From contig JBLHGQ010000151.1 in the NCBI GenBank assembly GCA_047614505.1, positions 1-6,754 of the forward strand: a stretch of 6,754 bases of DNA, written 5' to 3'. The notes beneath the pieces were generated by a model. It saw only the letters and a program-made list of their open reading frames with translations, ran no database searches and was not told where the DNA came from. The stretch is from JABDJL01 sp047614505 (GTDB taxonomy: Bacteria > Pseudomonadota > Gammaproteobacteria > Xanthomonadales > SZUA-36). Numbering within the stretch: the stretch's first letter is position 1; the number at the start of each line of letters is the position of its first letter. Positions 1-6,749 of this stretch are shown in pieces. The position numbers and the translations under genes are program-made.

Positions 1-1374
1 CTGCTGGCTATCGACGACTGTATTGAGCGTCAACCCGGTGAAGGCTGGGTGCTTGGCGAGGGGTGGACTTTAGCCATTTTTCCGCCGAACGGAATTCCGG
101 ATCGCAAGATACTGGATCAACTGATTAGCAACAGACCTGCAGCCTTTTGGTCTTACGATGCCCACGCCGCCTGGGTGAACTCCCGGGCATTGGAAATGAT
201 GGGCATTGATGCTTCCACTCCTGACCCCGAAGGCGGTCGAATTGACCGTGACCCGATAACAGGCGAGTTACTTGGCGGTTTGCATGAAAACGCCATGGAC
301 TTAATACGTGCGCTTTTACCTCCGGTCAGCGATGAGACACTTGTTGAAGGTGTCCGGTTTGCCCAAACCAAACTGAATTCATTAGGCATCACCGCCGTAC
401 AGGATCCTCTGGCAGAGACCAGGGGCGGAAGTGAATACCGGGTTCTTCCGGCTTACCGGATCATGGCCGATCGCGGTGAACTGACCTTGCGTGTGAGGGC
501 TGACATGTACTGGGAGCCAAATGAGGGTATTTCAGAACAGATTCCCCGGCTTGAAAGTTTGCGAAAACAATACAGTGGCGGCTATTTGCAGGCCGGCGGC
601 ATCAAGCTATACCAGGACGGTGTGATGGAAACCGGTCTGGCGGCCATGCTCGAGCCTTATATTGGCCTGGGCGAAGGTTATCGGGGGCCTGCAGTGCACG
701 AGCCAGCAGATCTCGCAGCCATTGCCATTGCGTTGGACTCGGTTGGTTTTCAATTGCATATACACGCCATTGGTGATCGCGCTATCCGTGACAGTCTCGA
801 TGCAATCGAAGCCACGCGCATGGCCAATGGCGAACGGGACTCAAGGCATCAGATTGCTCATCTGGAGCTGATTGATCCGCAGGATATTCCACGCTTTGCC
901 AAGCTGGATGTTATCGGCGTATTTCAGCCGCAATGGGCGTACCAGGATACCTATGTTGTTGATATGACCATCCCGAAGATAGGTGAGCAAAGGGCACGTT
1001 GGTTGTATCCGATTAAAAGTGTTTTGAACAGTGGCGGTCGCATCGCTTTCGGTAGCGACTGGTCAGTAGACACTGCTGACCCGTTGGAAATCATGGAGAC
1101 CGCAGTAACGCGCATTGAATCCCTGAGTAACAAGGGTGAGCCGCTATTTGCTGAAGAAGGTATCAGCGTGGAGGAAGCCATTGCTGCCTATACGATCCAT
1201 GCGGCCTTTGCCAATTTTCTGAATGAAACCACCGGCAGCATCGAGGTGGGCAAGCTGGCCGATCTGGTGGTGCTGGAACGTAATTTGCTGACAATTCCAG
1301 CATTTGAAATCTCCGATGCGAAGGTGTTGGCCACTTATCTGGAAGGCCGGCAGGTTTACGCTGCACCTGACTGA
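1..1374 (+). CDS. YtcJ-like metal-dependent amidohydrolase, 5'-truncated by the window edge
   Basis: The frame is open from base 1 to the TGA at 1372-1374, giving 457 visible residues. A GTG at 49 is only an internal valine: the codons before it (LLAIDDCIERQPGEGWVLGE) already match the family, so the true start lies left of the window. Seen: the GEGW and DAHAAWVNSRALE stretches typical of YtcJ-like (amidohydrolase family 3) enzymes; GGIKLYQDG, whose lysine (visible residue 202) is the likely carboxylated metal ligand; LHIHAIGDRA (metal histidine near 255); HQIAHLE (283-287); the catalytic aspartate in AFGSDWSV (353); and the terminal GSIEVGKLADLVVLE strand. The first HxH metal motif is missing only because about 100-120 N-terminal residues are outside the window. 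Known family members hydrolyse amide, N-formyl or cyclic amide bonds; the substrate here is unknown. It runs in the same direction as the receptor gene 172 bases downstream, and no clear terminator separates them, so partial co-transcription is possible. Confidence 0.93.
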   Translation: MLAIDDCIERQPGEGWVLGEGWTLAIFPPNGIPDRKILDQLISNRPAAFWSYDAHAAWVNSRALEMMGIDASTPDPEGGRIDRDPITGELLGGLHENAMDLIRALLPPVSDETLVEGVRFAQTKLNSLGITAVQDPLAETRGGSEYRVLPAYRIMADRGELTLRVRADMYWEPNEGISEQIPRLESLRKQYSGGYLQAGGIKLYQDGVMETGLAAMLEPYIGLGEGYRGPAVHEPADLAAIAIALDSVGFQLHIHAIGDRAIRDSLDAIEATRMANGERDSRHQIAHLELIDPQDIPRFAKLDVIGVFQPQWAYQDTYVVDMTIPKIGEQRARWLYPIKSVLNSGGRIAFGSDWSVDTADPLEIMETAVTRIESLSNKGEPLFAEEGISVEEAIAAYTIHAAFANFLNETTGSIEVGKLADLVVLERNLLTIPAFEISDAKVLATYLEGRQVYAAPD

Positions 1375-1464
1375 TATTACAGATTAATGGTCATCGTATA
1401 TTTCAGCGCCTACTTGCCCTGGCCGGCAAACCCAGATTCCCTGAGTGCTATGCAATAAATGCAG

Positions 1465-1493
1465 TAGACATTTTAAAATACGAAGCATATGCT
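1465..1493 (+). promoter_or_regulatory. Candidate sigma70 promoter of the TonB-dependent receptor gene
   Basis: TAGACA at 1465-1470 (one mismatch to TTGACA) is followed after 17 bases by TATGCT at 1488-1493 (four of six matches to TATAAT). Transcription would start near 1500 and leave a leader of about 47 bases before ATG 1547. The spacing is ideal but the -10 box is only fair. It is consistent with the downstream ATG rather than the GTG at 1445, which would lie upstream of this promoter. Confidence 0.35.
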
Positions 1494-1546
1494 CCAGTGA
1501 GGGAATCTCCTACAACCGCTTCTGGCGAACAATAGTGGAATTATTT

Positions 1547-4030
1547 ATGACTATGGATACAACAAATGATAGTTCGTTTGAATGGAAACAACGCACTATA
1601 GTTACTGCCATTGCAGCCGCTTTAACTCCGGTAATGCCAGGAGTCGTTCTGGCACAGAATGCAAACGAAACCGACGAAAACCGAATTGAAGAAGTCATTG
1701 TATCCGCCCGAAAGCGCGACGAGAATATTCAGGACATCCCGCAATCAATCCAGGCTTTCAGCCAACAGGATATCGCCAAGATAGGCATAAAGGGCCTGGA
1801 TGATGTGGCCAAATTCGCACCTTCCATGACCGTGGTGGGTTCATCTGCCGGCTTGCAGAAAATTGTATTTCGTGGGCTGGCCGATTCAGTCAGACCGTTT
1901 ATCGCCGATTCATCATCAGCCATTTATCTTGATGAACAACCACTGACAACAGGTGCTCAGTCTCCTGAAATTCGACCAATTGACCTGGAACGAATTGAAG
2001 TATTGGCTGGTCCTCAAGGCACGCTTTACGGTGCCAGTTCACAGTCCGGAACGGTTCGTTATATCACTGCCAAACCAGACACATCTGAGTTCGATGCAAA
2101 TGTCGGTGGTGGTATGCACAGCGTTTCAGGTGGCGATACCGGCTGGGATGCCGATTTCATGGTCAATATTCCCCTGATTAAGGACAAGTTTGCTATCCGG
2201 TTGGTAGGTTTTGGAGCCAAAGACGCAGGCTACATTGATAATGTGCTTTCCAATACGCCGGGCCGTTTTGACGCCAATTCAGGCGAACAGATTTTGGGCA
2301 ATAAAACCAATGCCGCTCTGGTAGAGGAAGATTTCAACAGCGCAGACTGGAAAGGTGCCCGCATCTCGGCAAAGTGGAATGTTAACGAAGACTGGTCACT
2401 GACCGGCATTTACAACAATAGCGATTCCAAAATCAATGGGTATAGTGATTATGATCCTACACAGGGTGACCTGAAAACCATTAAATTTAAAAATGAGTTA
2501 TGGGACGATAACTGGAGTAATTTCCAGTTAACCCTCGATGGTGATCTTGGTTTCGGCAAATTCACCTCGTCCACGTCCTACTTTGAGCGGGACACGGCTT
2601 ATCAATTTGACGGTACCAACGGTATTGCCTATTACCATTCTGCCCTGGGTTTTTACGGACGCGGTAGTTGTGGCAGCAACCCTTACTACGCCTATTACAA
2701 TATTTATGATTTTGCCACGGCCTGTGAGTTGAACTACACCGGTTATGATACCGATGATGCCGATCCAACAGCCACGTGGCGAAACGATCAGCGTGATACC
2801 CGCTGGACGCATGAGACGCGCTTTTCCGGCAGTAATTCCCGTTGGGACTGGACGGCTGGATTTTTCTATCAGGAAGCCAAGCAGGAATGGATTTACAAAA
2901 CCACCATTGATGACTACACCAAGACAGAATCATGGGCAGCCTTCAACGCTCTTTACGGTGGCCTTGAACCTACTAATGTCAAATGGAGCTCCCGCGAGAA
3001 GAACAAACGTGAAGATCGTTCGCTGTTTGGTGAGGCAACCATCAATATTAGTGACAAGTGGAAGATGTTACTGGGTGGGCGTTGGTACAAGGCCGACGTC
3101 GAACGGACTTACACTTTAAGAAATCCGGGTACAGCACCCGCAAGTATCTCGAAACCCTCAGGCAGTGATAGTGGTTTCCTGCCCAAGATCGGATTACAGA
3201 CCTTCCCTGAAGATGATCGCATGTTCTATGCCTTGTACTCGGAAGGGTTCCGCACCGGCGGCATCAATCGCGCCCGGGGTAACCCGACTTTGCCAGTTCA
3301 GTACAACTCGGATTTACTCGAAAACTATGAATTTGGCATGAAATCTCAATGGAAAGAAGGGAAAGTTCAGCTGAATATCATCGGTTACCACCAGGTCTGG
3401 AAGGATATGCAGCTGGAGTTGACGGACCCAAGCTGGGCCTATGGTGAGCCCTACCAGACGGTCATCGCGAATGTAGGTGATGCAGTTGTTGACGGTATGG
3501 ATATCGAAATTAGCGTGCTGCCGGCCCCGGGTTGGACTCTGGGTCTGGTCAGCACTAATCTCTTCAAGGCCGAGATCAACGAAAATATCGCTGTGTTTGA
3601 CGCGAGAAGCCCGGGTGACCTTGCGTTGGAAATTCCCAAGGGTACACGCCTGCCATTGGTCGCAGATCTGAACCTTGCTGCCTTTGCTGAATACGACTGG
3701 GTAGTAAATAAAATGAATGGCGCCGATGCTTACCTGCGATTGCAGTACAGCCATACGGGGTCTTCGTACAATCGCCTGCTTGACAATGATGGTGACCCAG
3801 ACGGAACCACTTATGGCGGCCGCTCATATCAGCCAGGTTATGAGGTCTGGGATTTACGCGCTGGTCTGGCTTTTGAAAATTGGGATATCTCCCTTTTTGC
3901 AGATAACCTGACCGATGAGCGCCAGACTTTGTTCCACGACACCAATGCTGACCTTTACTGGGGCCGAGATAACGTTCGCACTGGTCAGCCGCGTACCTAT
4001 GGTGTGAACGTTAGACATTACTTCAAATAG
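1547..4030 (+). CDS. TonB-dependent outer-membrane receptor
   Basis: Encodes 827 residues from ATG 1547. The frame is open back to a GTG at 1445, but that would put 34 cysteine-containing residues ahead of the signal peptide; at ATG 1547 there is a GTGGA-type ribosome site 6-7 bases upstream and a sensible export signal (KQR, then a hydrophobic run to VVLAQ, likely cleaved after A36). Next come a TonB box (IEEVIVSA, 47-54), a plug domain (about 58-178) with FRG at 108-110 and the conserved GPQGTLYGASSQSGTVRYIT at 155-174, then a long beta-barrel ending with LFADNLTDERQ (783-793), QPRTYGV and a C-terminal HYFK. There is no N-terminal STN signalling domain, so it should be a transporter rather than a FecA-type transducer. 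The mature protein has only two cysteines (375, 393), in one putative surface loop, and an acidic DNDGDPDG loop near 746. Energised by TonB-ExbBD, it would import a ligand that cannot be named from sequence. The start is less certain than the identity. Confidence 0.95.
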   Translation: MTMDTTNDSSFEWKQRTIVTAIAAALTPVMPGVVLAQNANETDENRIEEVIVSARKRDENIQDIPQSIQAFSQQDIAKIGIKGLDDVAKFAPSMTVVGSSAGLQKIVFRGLADSVRPFIADSSSAIYLDEQPLTTGAQSPEIRPIDLERIEVLAGPQGTLYGASSQSGTVRYITAKPDTSEFDANVGGGMHSVSGGDTGWDADFMVNIPLIKDKFAIRLVGFGAKDAGYIDNVLSNTPGRFDANSGEQILGNKTNAALVEEDFNSADWKGARISAKWNVNEDWSLTGIYNNSDSKINGYSDYDPTQGDLKTIKFKNELWDDNWSNFQLTLDGDLGFGKFTSSTSYFERDTAYQFDGTNGIAYYHSALGFYGRGSCGSNPYYAYYNIYDFATACELNYTGYDTDDADPTATWRNDQRDTRWTHETRFSGSNSRWDWTAGFFYQEAKQEWIYKTTIDDYTKTESWAAFNALYGGLEPTNVKWSSREKNKREDRSLFGEATINISDKWKMLLGGRWYKADVERTYTLRNPGTAPASISKPSGSDSGFLPKIGLQTFPEDDRMFYALYSEGFRTGGINRARGNPTLPVQYNSDLLENYEFGMKSQWKEGKVQLNIIGYHQVWKDMQLELTDPSWAYGEPYQTVIANVGDAVVDGMDIEISVLPAPGWTLGLVSTNLFKAEINENIAVFDARSPGDLALEIPKGTRLPLVADLNLAAFAEYDWVVNKMNGADAYLRLQYSHTGSSYNRLLDNDGDPDGTTYGGRSYQPGYEVWDLRAGLAFENWDISLFADNLTDERQTLFHDTNADLYWGRDNVRTGQPRTYGVNVRHYFK

Positions 4031-4039
4031 CTAATCAAT

Positions 4040-4060
4040 ACCGGCGGTCAGACTGCCGGT
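4040..4060 (+). repeat. Small inverted repeat just after the receptor gene
   Basis: ACCGGC at 4040-4045 pairs with GCCGGT at 4055-4060; the stem can be extended inward by GGT/ACT with one G-T pair, leaving a three-base loop. No T-run follows, so it is not a terminator on its own, but it lies ten bases before the stronger hairpin and may stabilise the 3' end of the receptor transcript. Confidence 0.45.
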
Positions 4061-4070
4061 TCAACTTGCC

Positions 4071-4104
4071 AAACGGCCGGGGACTTTCCCGGCCGTTTTG
4101 TTTA
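4071..4104 (+). terminator. Rho-independent terminator between the convergent receptor and sulfotransferase genes
   Basis: AAACGGCCGGG at 4071-4081 and CCCGGCCGTTT at 4088-4098 form a perfect 11-bp stem with a six-base loop (GACTTT). On the plus strand the stem runs into TTTTGTTTAT, a good terminator tail for the receptor mRNA. On the minus strand the hairpin begins only a few bases after the sulfotransferase stop codon (4104-4102), but the tail there is just TTT followed by GGC, so termination in that direction is probably weaker. Confidence 0.88.
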
Positions 4105-6084
4105 TGAGTCCCAACCCTCCAGCTCATCGCCCAGCATTTCAATCAATGGAGCAAGTTCTGTTCGAAAATTGCGCCAGTGGTTAACCGAAGTGCTAAAGAT
4201 TGGCTGCCGTACCTGCTCTGAACTGGCGGTGCGCACAGCGCGTTCCGTTTCGTAAAATCGAAGACAACTTTCTTCAAAAGGCAGGCCACAATATTCAAGC
4301 AGCCTGCGGGTTTGTTCTTCCTGGTTGTTCACTAATTCCTCGTATCGCACCTCTAGCACCCGGCCCGGCAAAACCTCATCCCAGTGACGCATCATGCTGC
4401 GGTACTCCCGATAGTATTCGCCCAATTCAAACAAGTCATAACTGAAGGTCTGGCCATGAGCGAAGTGCTGTTTAAGTGTGCCAAAACAACTGTCCAGTGG
4501 ATGCCGCCGCGCATCGATAATTTTTGCGTTTGGTAACATCAGGTGGATTAATCCAATACTTGGAAAATTATTGGGCATTTTGTCGGTAAAGTACGGCGAT
4601 CCGCGACGGTGGCGTTGAGTTGTGCGCAAATAAGCTTCACCCAGTTCGCGCAAGTTGCCTTCATCCAGTTGTTGCACAGCTTCCGGGTAGGCAGGACCAA
4701 CAGACCGGCTGGATAGGCTGCCGATGACTTTGCCCACGTCCGGCAATTCCGCAGTTCCTTCCACCTGACTGTGACTGGAAAGAATCTGTTCAATCAGGGT
4801 TGACCCTGAACGTGGCAGGCCGACGATGAATATTGGCATCGGCTGCGGCTGCCATTGGGGCTTGTGCCGAGTAATGAGGTCGGCGGTGAACACCGAGCGA
4901 ATGCGTTGGTTGACAACCCTGGTTTCGACCGGGTCGTAAGAAATCTTCATCCGTTGAATTTCACAGGCCTGATCATAGTGCTCAAATGCCTTTTGAAACT
5001 GCCCCTGGTCCTCCCGTGCCTTGCCCAGCGCAAACAGAAAATGTACCCGAGCTTCCTCGTCCAGCGATTGTTCTGCCAGCCTCCGATCCATGTCCTGAAT
5101 CTCGGCATCGGTGAAACGAAAGGTCTTGAGGTTGGCCAGGCTCCAGTACACCTCGCCGAAATTGGGACGTTGCTCGATGGCCTTTCGGTAGGCGTCAATG
5201 CCCTCTTGCTGACGGCCGAGGGTTTTCAGCAGATGCCCCATACCCACGTAAGCCGCAGGATGGTATGGACGCAATTCGATGGACAGGCGATAGGCTTCCA
5301 GCGCTTCTTCAAAACGCAACGCCACTGCCAGCATGCTGGCATGCATGTAAGTGACATGAGCATTGTGGGGGCTGCGTTTCATGGCGTCAGCAGTAACGGC
5401 CACGGCTTCGTCAAAGCGATCCTGCTGTTTGTAAACACGTGCCAGGTCAATCCGGGCATCGAGAAAAGCGGGTGCCAATTCCAGCACACGCAGCAATTTC
5501 TGCTCTGCACGACCCCATCGGCCTTTCTCTCCTGCTACTTTGGCCAGCAAACGTAGCGCATTGACATCGTCGGGGTTACTTTTTAGCAGATCCCGGCAAA
5601 TGTCAGCACATTCATCTACTTTACCGGCATTCAATTTTTCACCTGCTTCTGCCAGCCGTTGCCGGTCAGGGGCCAGCCCAAACGCCTGCTCATACATCTT
5701 ATCGGCTTCCTCACCCCTGCCGCTGGCTGCGAGAGCATGCCCGATTTTTGTGCGTATGGAATTTGATCCGGGGTCGAGCACTGCGGCACGCTGAAGCTGG
5801 TCGATTGCATCTTCTAACTGGTTCAACATGATCAATGCCTGGCCAAGGTACTCATAAGTCAGCGGAAACTGGGGTGCCAAATTTACCGCCTGGCGTAGAG
5901 GGTCCACTGCATCAGCGGGTTGCTTGCAAGCCAGCAAGGCTGCACCCAGCAGGGTCAGGAAGTCTGCGTCATTCGGGTTCGAAATCAATGACGAGCGACA
6001 CACATCAGCCGCCTTTACCGGGTCCCCCAGGTGCAACAGATTCATGGCGTGTTCAAAATTCTGCTTGGCGATAGCTGCTTTCAT
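4102..6084 (-). CDS. TPR-repeat sulfotransferase (PAPS-dependent)
   Basis: 660 residues. ATG at 6084-6082 is the first possible start because an in-frame stop (TGA) lies one codon upstream; no good Shine-Dalgarno precedes it. Residues 7-375 are about eight TPR-like helix pairs (for example 41-74, 75-108, 207-240, 241-274 and 275-308, each ending in an L-x-P or similar), a scaffold for binding protein partners. Residues about 415-655 are a sulfotransferase domain: GLPRSGST (422-429) is the 5'-phosphosulfate loop binding PAPS; VEGTAELP follows and holds candidate catalytic glutamates (442, 446); DKMPNNF (501-507) and IIDARRHPLDS (522-532) form the 3'-phosphate site; SVNHWRNF (633-640) is the usual C-terminal element. 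There is no signal peptide or membrane segment, so it should act in the cytoplasm. The acceptor is unknown; the layout resembles tyrosylprotein-type sulfotransferases, but bacterial members also modify other acceptors. It is convergent with the receptor gene. Confidence 0.93.
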   Translation of the reverse strand: MKAAIAKQNFEHAMNLLHLGDPVKAADVCRSSLISNPNDADFLTLLGAALLACKQPADAVDPLRQAVNLAPQFPLTYEYLGQALIMLNQLEDAIDQLQRAAVLDPGSNSIRTKIGHALAASGRGEEADKMYEQAFGLAPDRQRLAEAGEKLNAGKVDECADICRDLLKSNPDDVNALRLLAKVAGEKGRWGRAEQKLLRVLELAPAFLDARIDLARVYKQQDRFDEAVAVTADAMKRSPHNAHVTYMHASMLAVALRFEEALEAYRLSIELRPYHPAAYVGMGHLLKTLGRQQEGIDAYRKAIEQRPNFGEVYWSLANLKTFRFTDAEIQDMDRRLAEQSLDEEARVHFLFALGKAREDQGQFQKAFEHYDQACEIQRMKISYDPVETRVVNQRIRSVFTADLITRHKPQWQPQPMPIFIVGLPRSGSTLIEQILSSHSQVEGTAELPDVGKVIGSLSSRSVGPAYPEAVQQLDEGNLRELGEAYLRTTQRHRRGSPYFTDKMPNNFPSIGLIHLMLPNAKIIDARRHPLDSCFGTLKQHFAHGQTFSYDLFELGEYYREYRSMMRHWDEVLPGRVLEVRYEELVNNQEEQTRRLLEYCGLPFEESCLRFYETERAVRTASSEQVRQPIFSTSVNHWRNFRTELAPLIEMLGDELEGWDS

Positions 6085-6146
6085 ATGTCAGACCAGGAAA
6101 GGGGAAGCGAACAACCGAACGAAAAACCGGACACCCACCAAGCAAG

Positions 6147-6176
6147 AGTATAGATACCGTCTCCATTATCAAGCAA
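6147..6176 (-). promoter_or_regulatory. Candidate sigma70 promoter of the sulfotransferase gene
   Basis: Read on the minus strand, TTGCTT (6176-6171) is followed after 18 bases by TATACT (6152-6147), five of six matches to TATAAT. The start of transcription would fall near 6140, giving a leader of about 55 bases before ATG 6084. The -35 box is weak. The site sits inside the gap between the sulfotransferase and the oppositely oriented amidohydrolase fragment. Confidence 0.35.
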
Positions 6177-6251
6177 ATTTTCCGATTACAATTCCTCGAA
6201 GTCACTCTGTTACCACCAGTTGGCAGAGATGTCCTGATATGTGCCACCGAC

Positions 6252-6341
6252 GTGCTAGCCGCGAGCCCGGCGGATCTGGTGTTCATCAACGGTAATGCCT
6301 ACACTCTTTCCAAGGCATCTGGATACTCCCCAAATGCTGTT
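6252..6341 (+). pseudogene. N-terminal fragment of a second YtcJ-like amidohydrolase, cut off at about 6341
   Basis: Bases 6261-6341 translate to ASPADLVFINGNAYTLS followed by KASGYSPNAV. The ADLVFINGNxYT stretch is the hallmark N-terminal strand of YtcJ-like amidohydrolases, normally followed by an alanine-rich segment and then a DGRI motif. Here the resemblance stops after NAV; the frame then runs MCKPCLRNNL to a TAA at 6372-6374. The preceding VLAAS looks like the end of a signal peptide, and the frame is open further upstream (to before 6138) without an in-frame ATG, so the original start may be lost. The left limit given here is a GTG at 6252 and is arbitrary. The fragment points away from the sulfotransferase. 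It corresponds to a region of the family that the amidohydrolase at 1-1374 does not show, so the two cannot be compared inside this window. Confidence 0.6.
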
Positions 6342-6344
6342 ATG

Positions 6345-6384
6345 TGTAAACCATGTCTCCGGAATAATCTGTAAGCGATGTCTC
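6345..6384. repeat. Pair of 15-base direct repeats, 25 bases apart
   Basis: TGTAAACCATGTCTC at 6345-6359 and TGTAAGCGATGTCTC at 6370-6384 match at 13 of 15 positions. Tandem near-identical sites of this kind are commonly transposase-binding sites in element termini, and they lie right at the break in the amidohydrolase fragment. A regulatory-protein binding pair is an alternative. Confidence 0.7.
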
Positions 6385-6395
6385 AATAAGCACAT

Positions 6396-6502
6396 TACCG
6401 CCGGTTTTGGCGGTAGTTCAAATTGATGTGAGACCGTAAAGGTGAGAACCTGAGGTTCGACCAATTCGCCAGGAGCGAATTTGAATGCAGCCGCGAAGCG
6501 GC
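6396..6502. repeat. Run of four short perfect hairpins
   Basis: In 107 bases there are four dyads: TACCGCC/GGCGGTA (6396-6402 and 6409-6415, six-base loop), GAACC/GGTTC (6446-6450 and 6454-6458, three-base loop), AATTCGC/GCGAATT (6463-6469 and 6475-6481, five-base loop) and GCCGC/GCGGC (6490-6494 and 6498-6502, loop GAA). None is followed by a T-run, so they are not obvious terminators. They could be a structured RNA, part of a mobile element, or REP-like sequences. Confidence 0.6.
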
Positions 6503-6703
6503 AAACCGGAATGGCGACTGAGTAAATTCCTATGCGCCAGCTTTCGGCCGTTGCCAATAAAGCCGCACAGTACTGATAATATCGAAGCTATACTCAATCG
6601 GATTCGCGCTGAATTAGACCCTCCACTGCCATTTGATCGTCCATTCGTTCGCCATACCATTTCGGAATTGTCGTTTTTGAATCGATTTGCAAACCAGAAA
6701 TAA
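6485..6703 (+). CDS. Doubtful 72-codon ORF, no recognised product
   Basis: ATG 6485 is preceded by AGGAG at 6471-6475, nine bases upstream, which is a fair ribosome site, and the frame ends with TAA at 6701-6703. The product is basic at its N-terminus and has a helix-like middle part (DNIEAILNRIRAEL) followed by a proline-rich turn. I recognise no domain. The ribosome site and start codon lie within the hairpin run, and the codons of the first 20 residues look like translated repeat sequence, so this may be non-coding or the tail of a decayed gene. Confidence 0.2.
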   Translation: MQPRSGKPEWRLSKFLCASFRPLPIKPHSTDNIEAILNRIRAELDPPLPFDRPFVRHTISELSFLNRFANQK

Positions 6704-6723
6704 CGTTTTCTGCAGTTAATGTA

Positions 6724-6749
6724 GAAACGTTTCCGCGGAAACGTGTTTC
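6724..6749. promoter_or_regulatory. Operator-like array of four GAAAC/GTTTC half-sites with an 18-bp palindrome
   Basis: GAAAC (6724-6728), GTTTC (6729-6733), GAAAC (6738-6742) and GTTTC (6745-6749) alternate in orientation. Together they make three overlapping dyads: GAAACGTTTC (6724-6733), GTTTCCGCGGAAAC (6729-6742) and GAAACGTGTTTC (6738-6749). The central dyad is part of a perfect 18-bp palindrome, ACGTTTCCGCGGAAACGT, at 6727-6744. Short palindromes with a central CG are typical of operators of LacI-family regulators; the actual regulator is unknown. With 570 bases to the sulfotransferase promoter, it more likely serves a gene to the right of the window. Confidence 0.5.

Larger units (their letters stand above)
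6342..6502. mobile_element. Possible insertion-sequence end or remnant
   Basis: The amidohydrolase similarity ends abruptly next to TGTGTAAACCATGTCTCCGG. From memory, TGTAA-x-C-x-ATGTCTC motifs in tandem resemble termini of IS481-like elements, but this was not searched. The motif occurs twice (6345-6359 and 6370-6384) and is followed by several short hairpins. No transposase sequence is visible in any frame to the right of this point, so if it is an element, it is a solo end, a decayed copy or a small non-autonomous element whose other end is outside the window. The right limit is arbitrary. What is seen is the repeats and the break in homology; the mobile-element call is inference. Confidence 0.35.

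Noticed and set aside
1414..1429. TTGCC/GGCAA inverted repeat after the first amidohydrolase, considered as a terminator
   Set aside because: Stem of only five pairs and no T-run on either strand.
2562..2933. 123-codon minus-strand ORF (and overlapping ones) within the receptor gene
   Set aside because: Antisense to conserved beta-barrel coding sequence; composition is rich in Trp, His, Arg and Cys, typical of a shadow frame.
4855..5556. 233-codon ORF on the plus strand inside the sulfotransferase gene
   Set aside because: It is antisense to clear TPR and sulfotransferase codons, shows no domain I recognise, and its length is explained by the codon bias of the true gene.
6345..6384. CRISPR-like repeat pair
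   Set aside because: Only two imperfect 15-base copies with a ten-base gap; no further units and no cas genes.
6255..6557. 100-codon minus-strand ORF across the amidohydrolase fragment and the hairpin run
   Set aside because: It crosses the break point, the direct repeats and three hairpins, and reads the opposite strand of the recognisable ADLVFINGN motif; it is more likely a chance open frame over repeat sequence.
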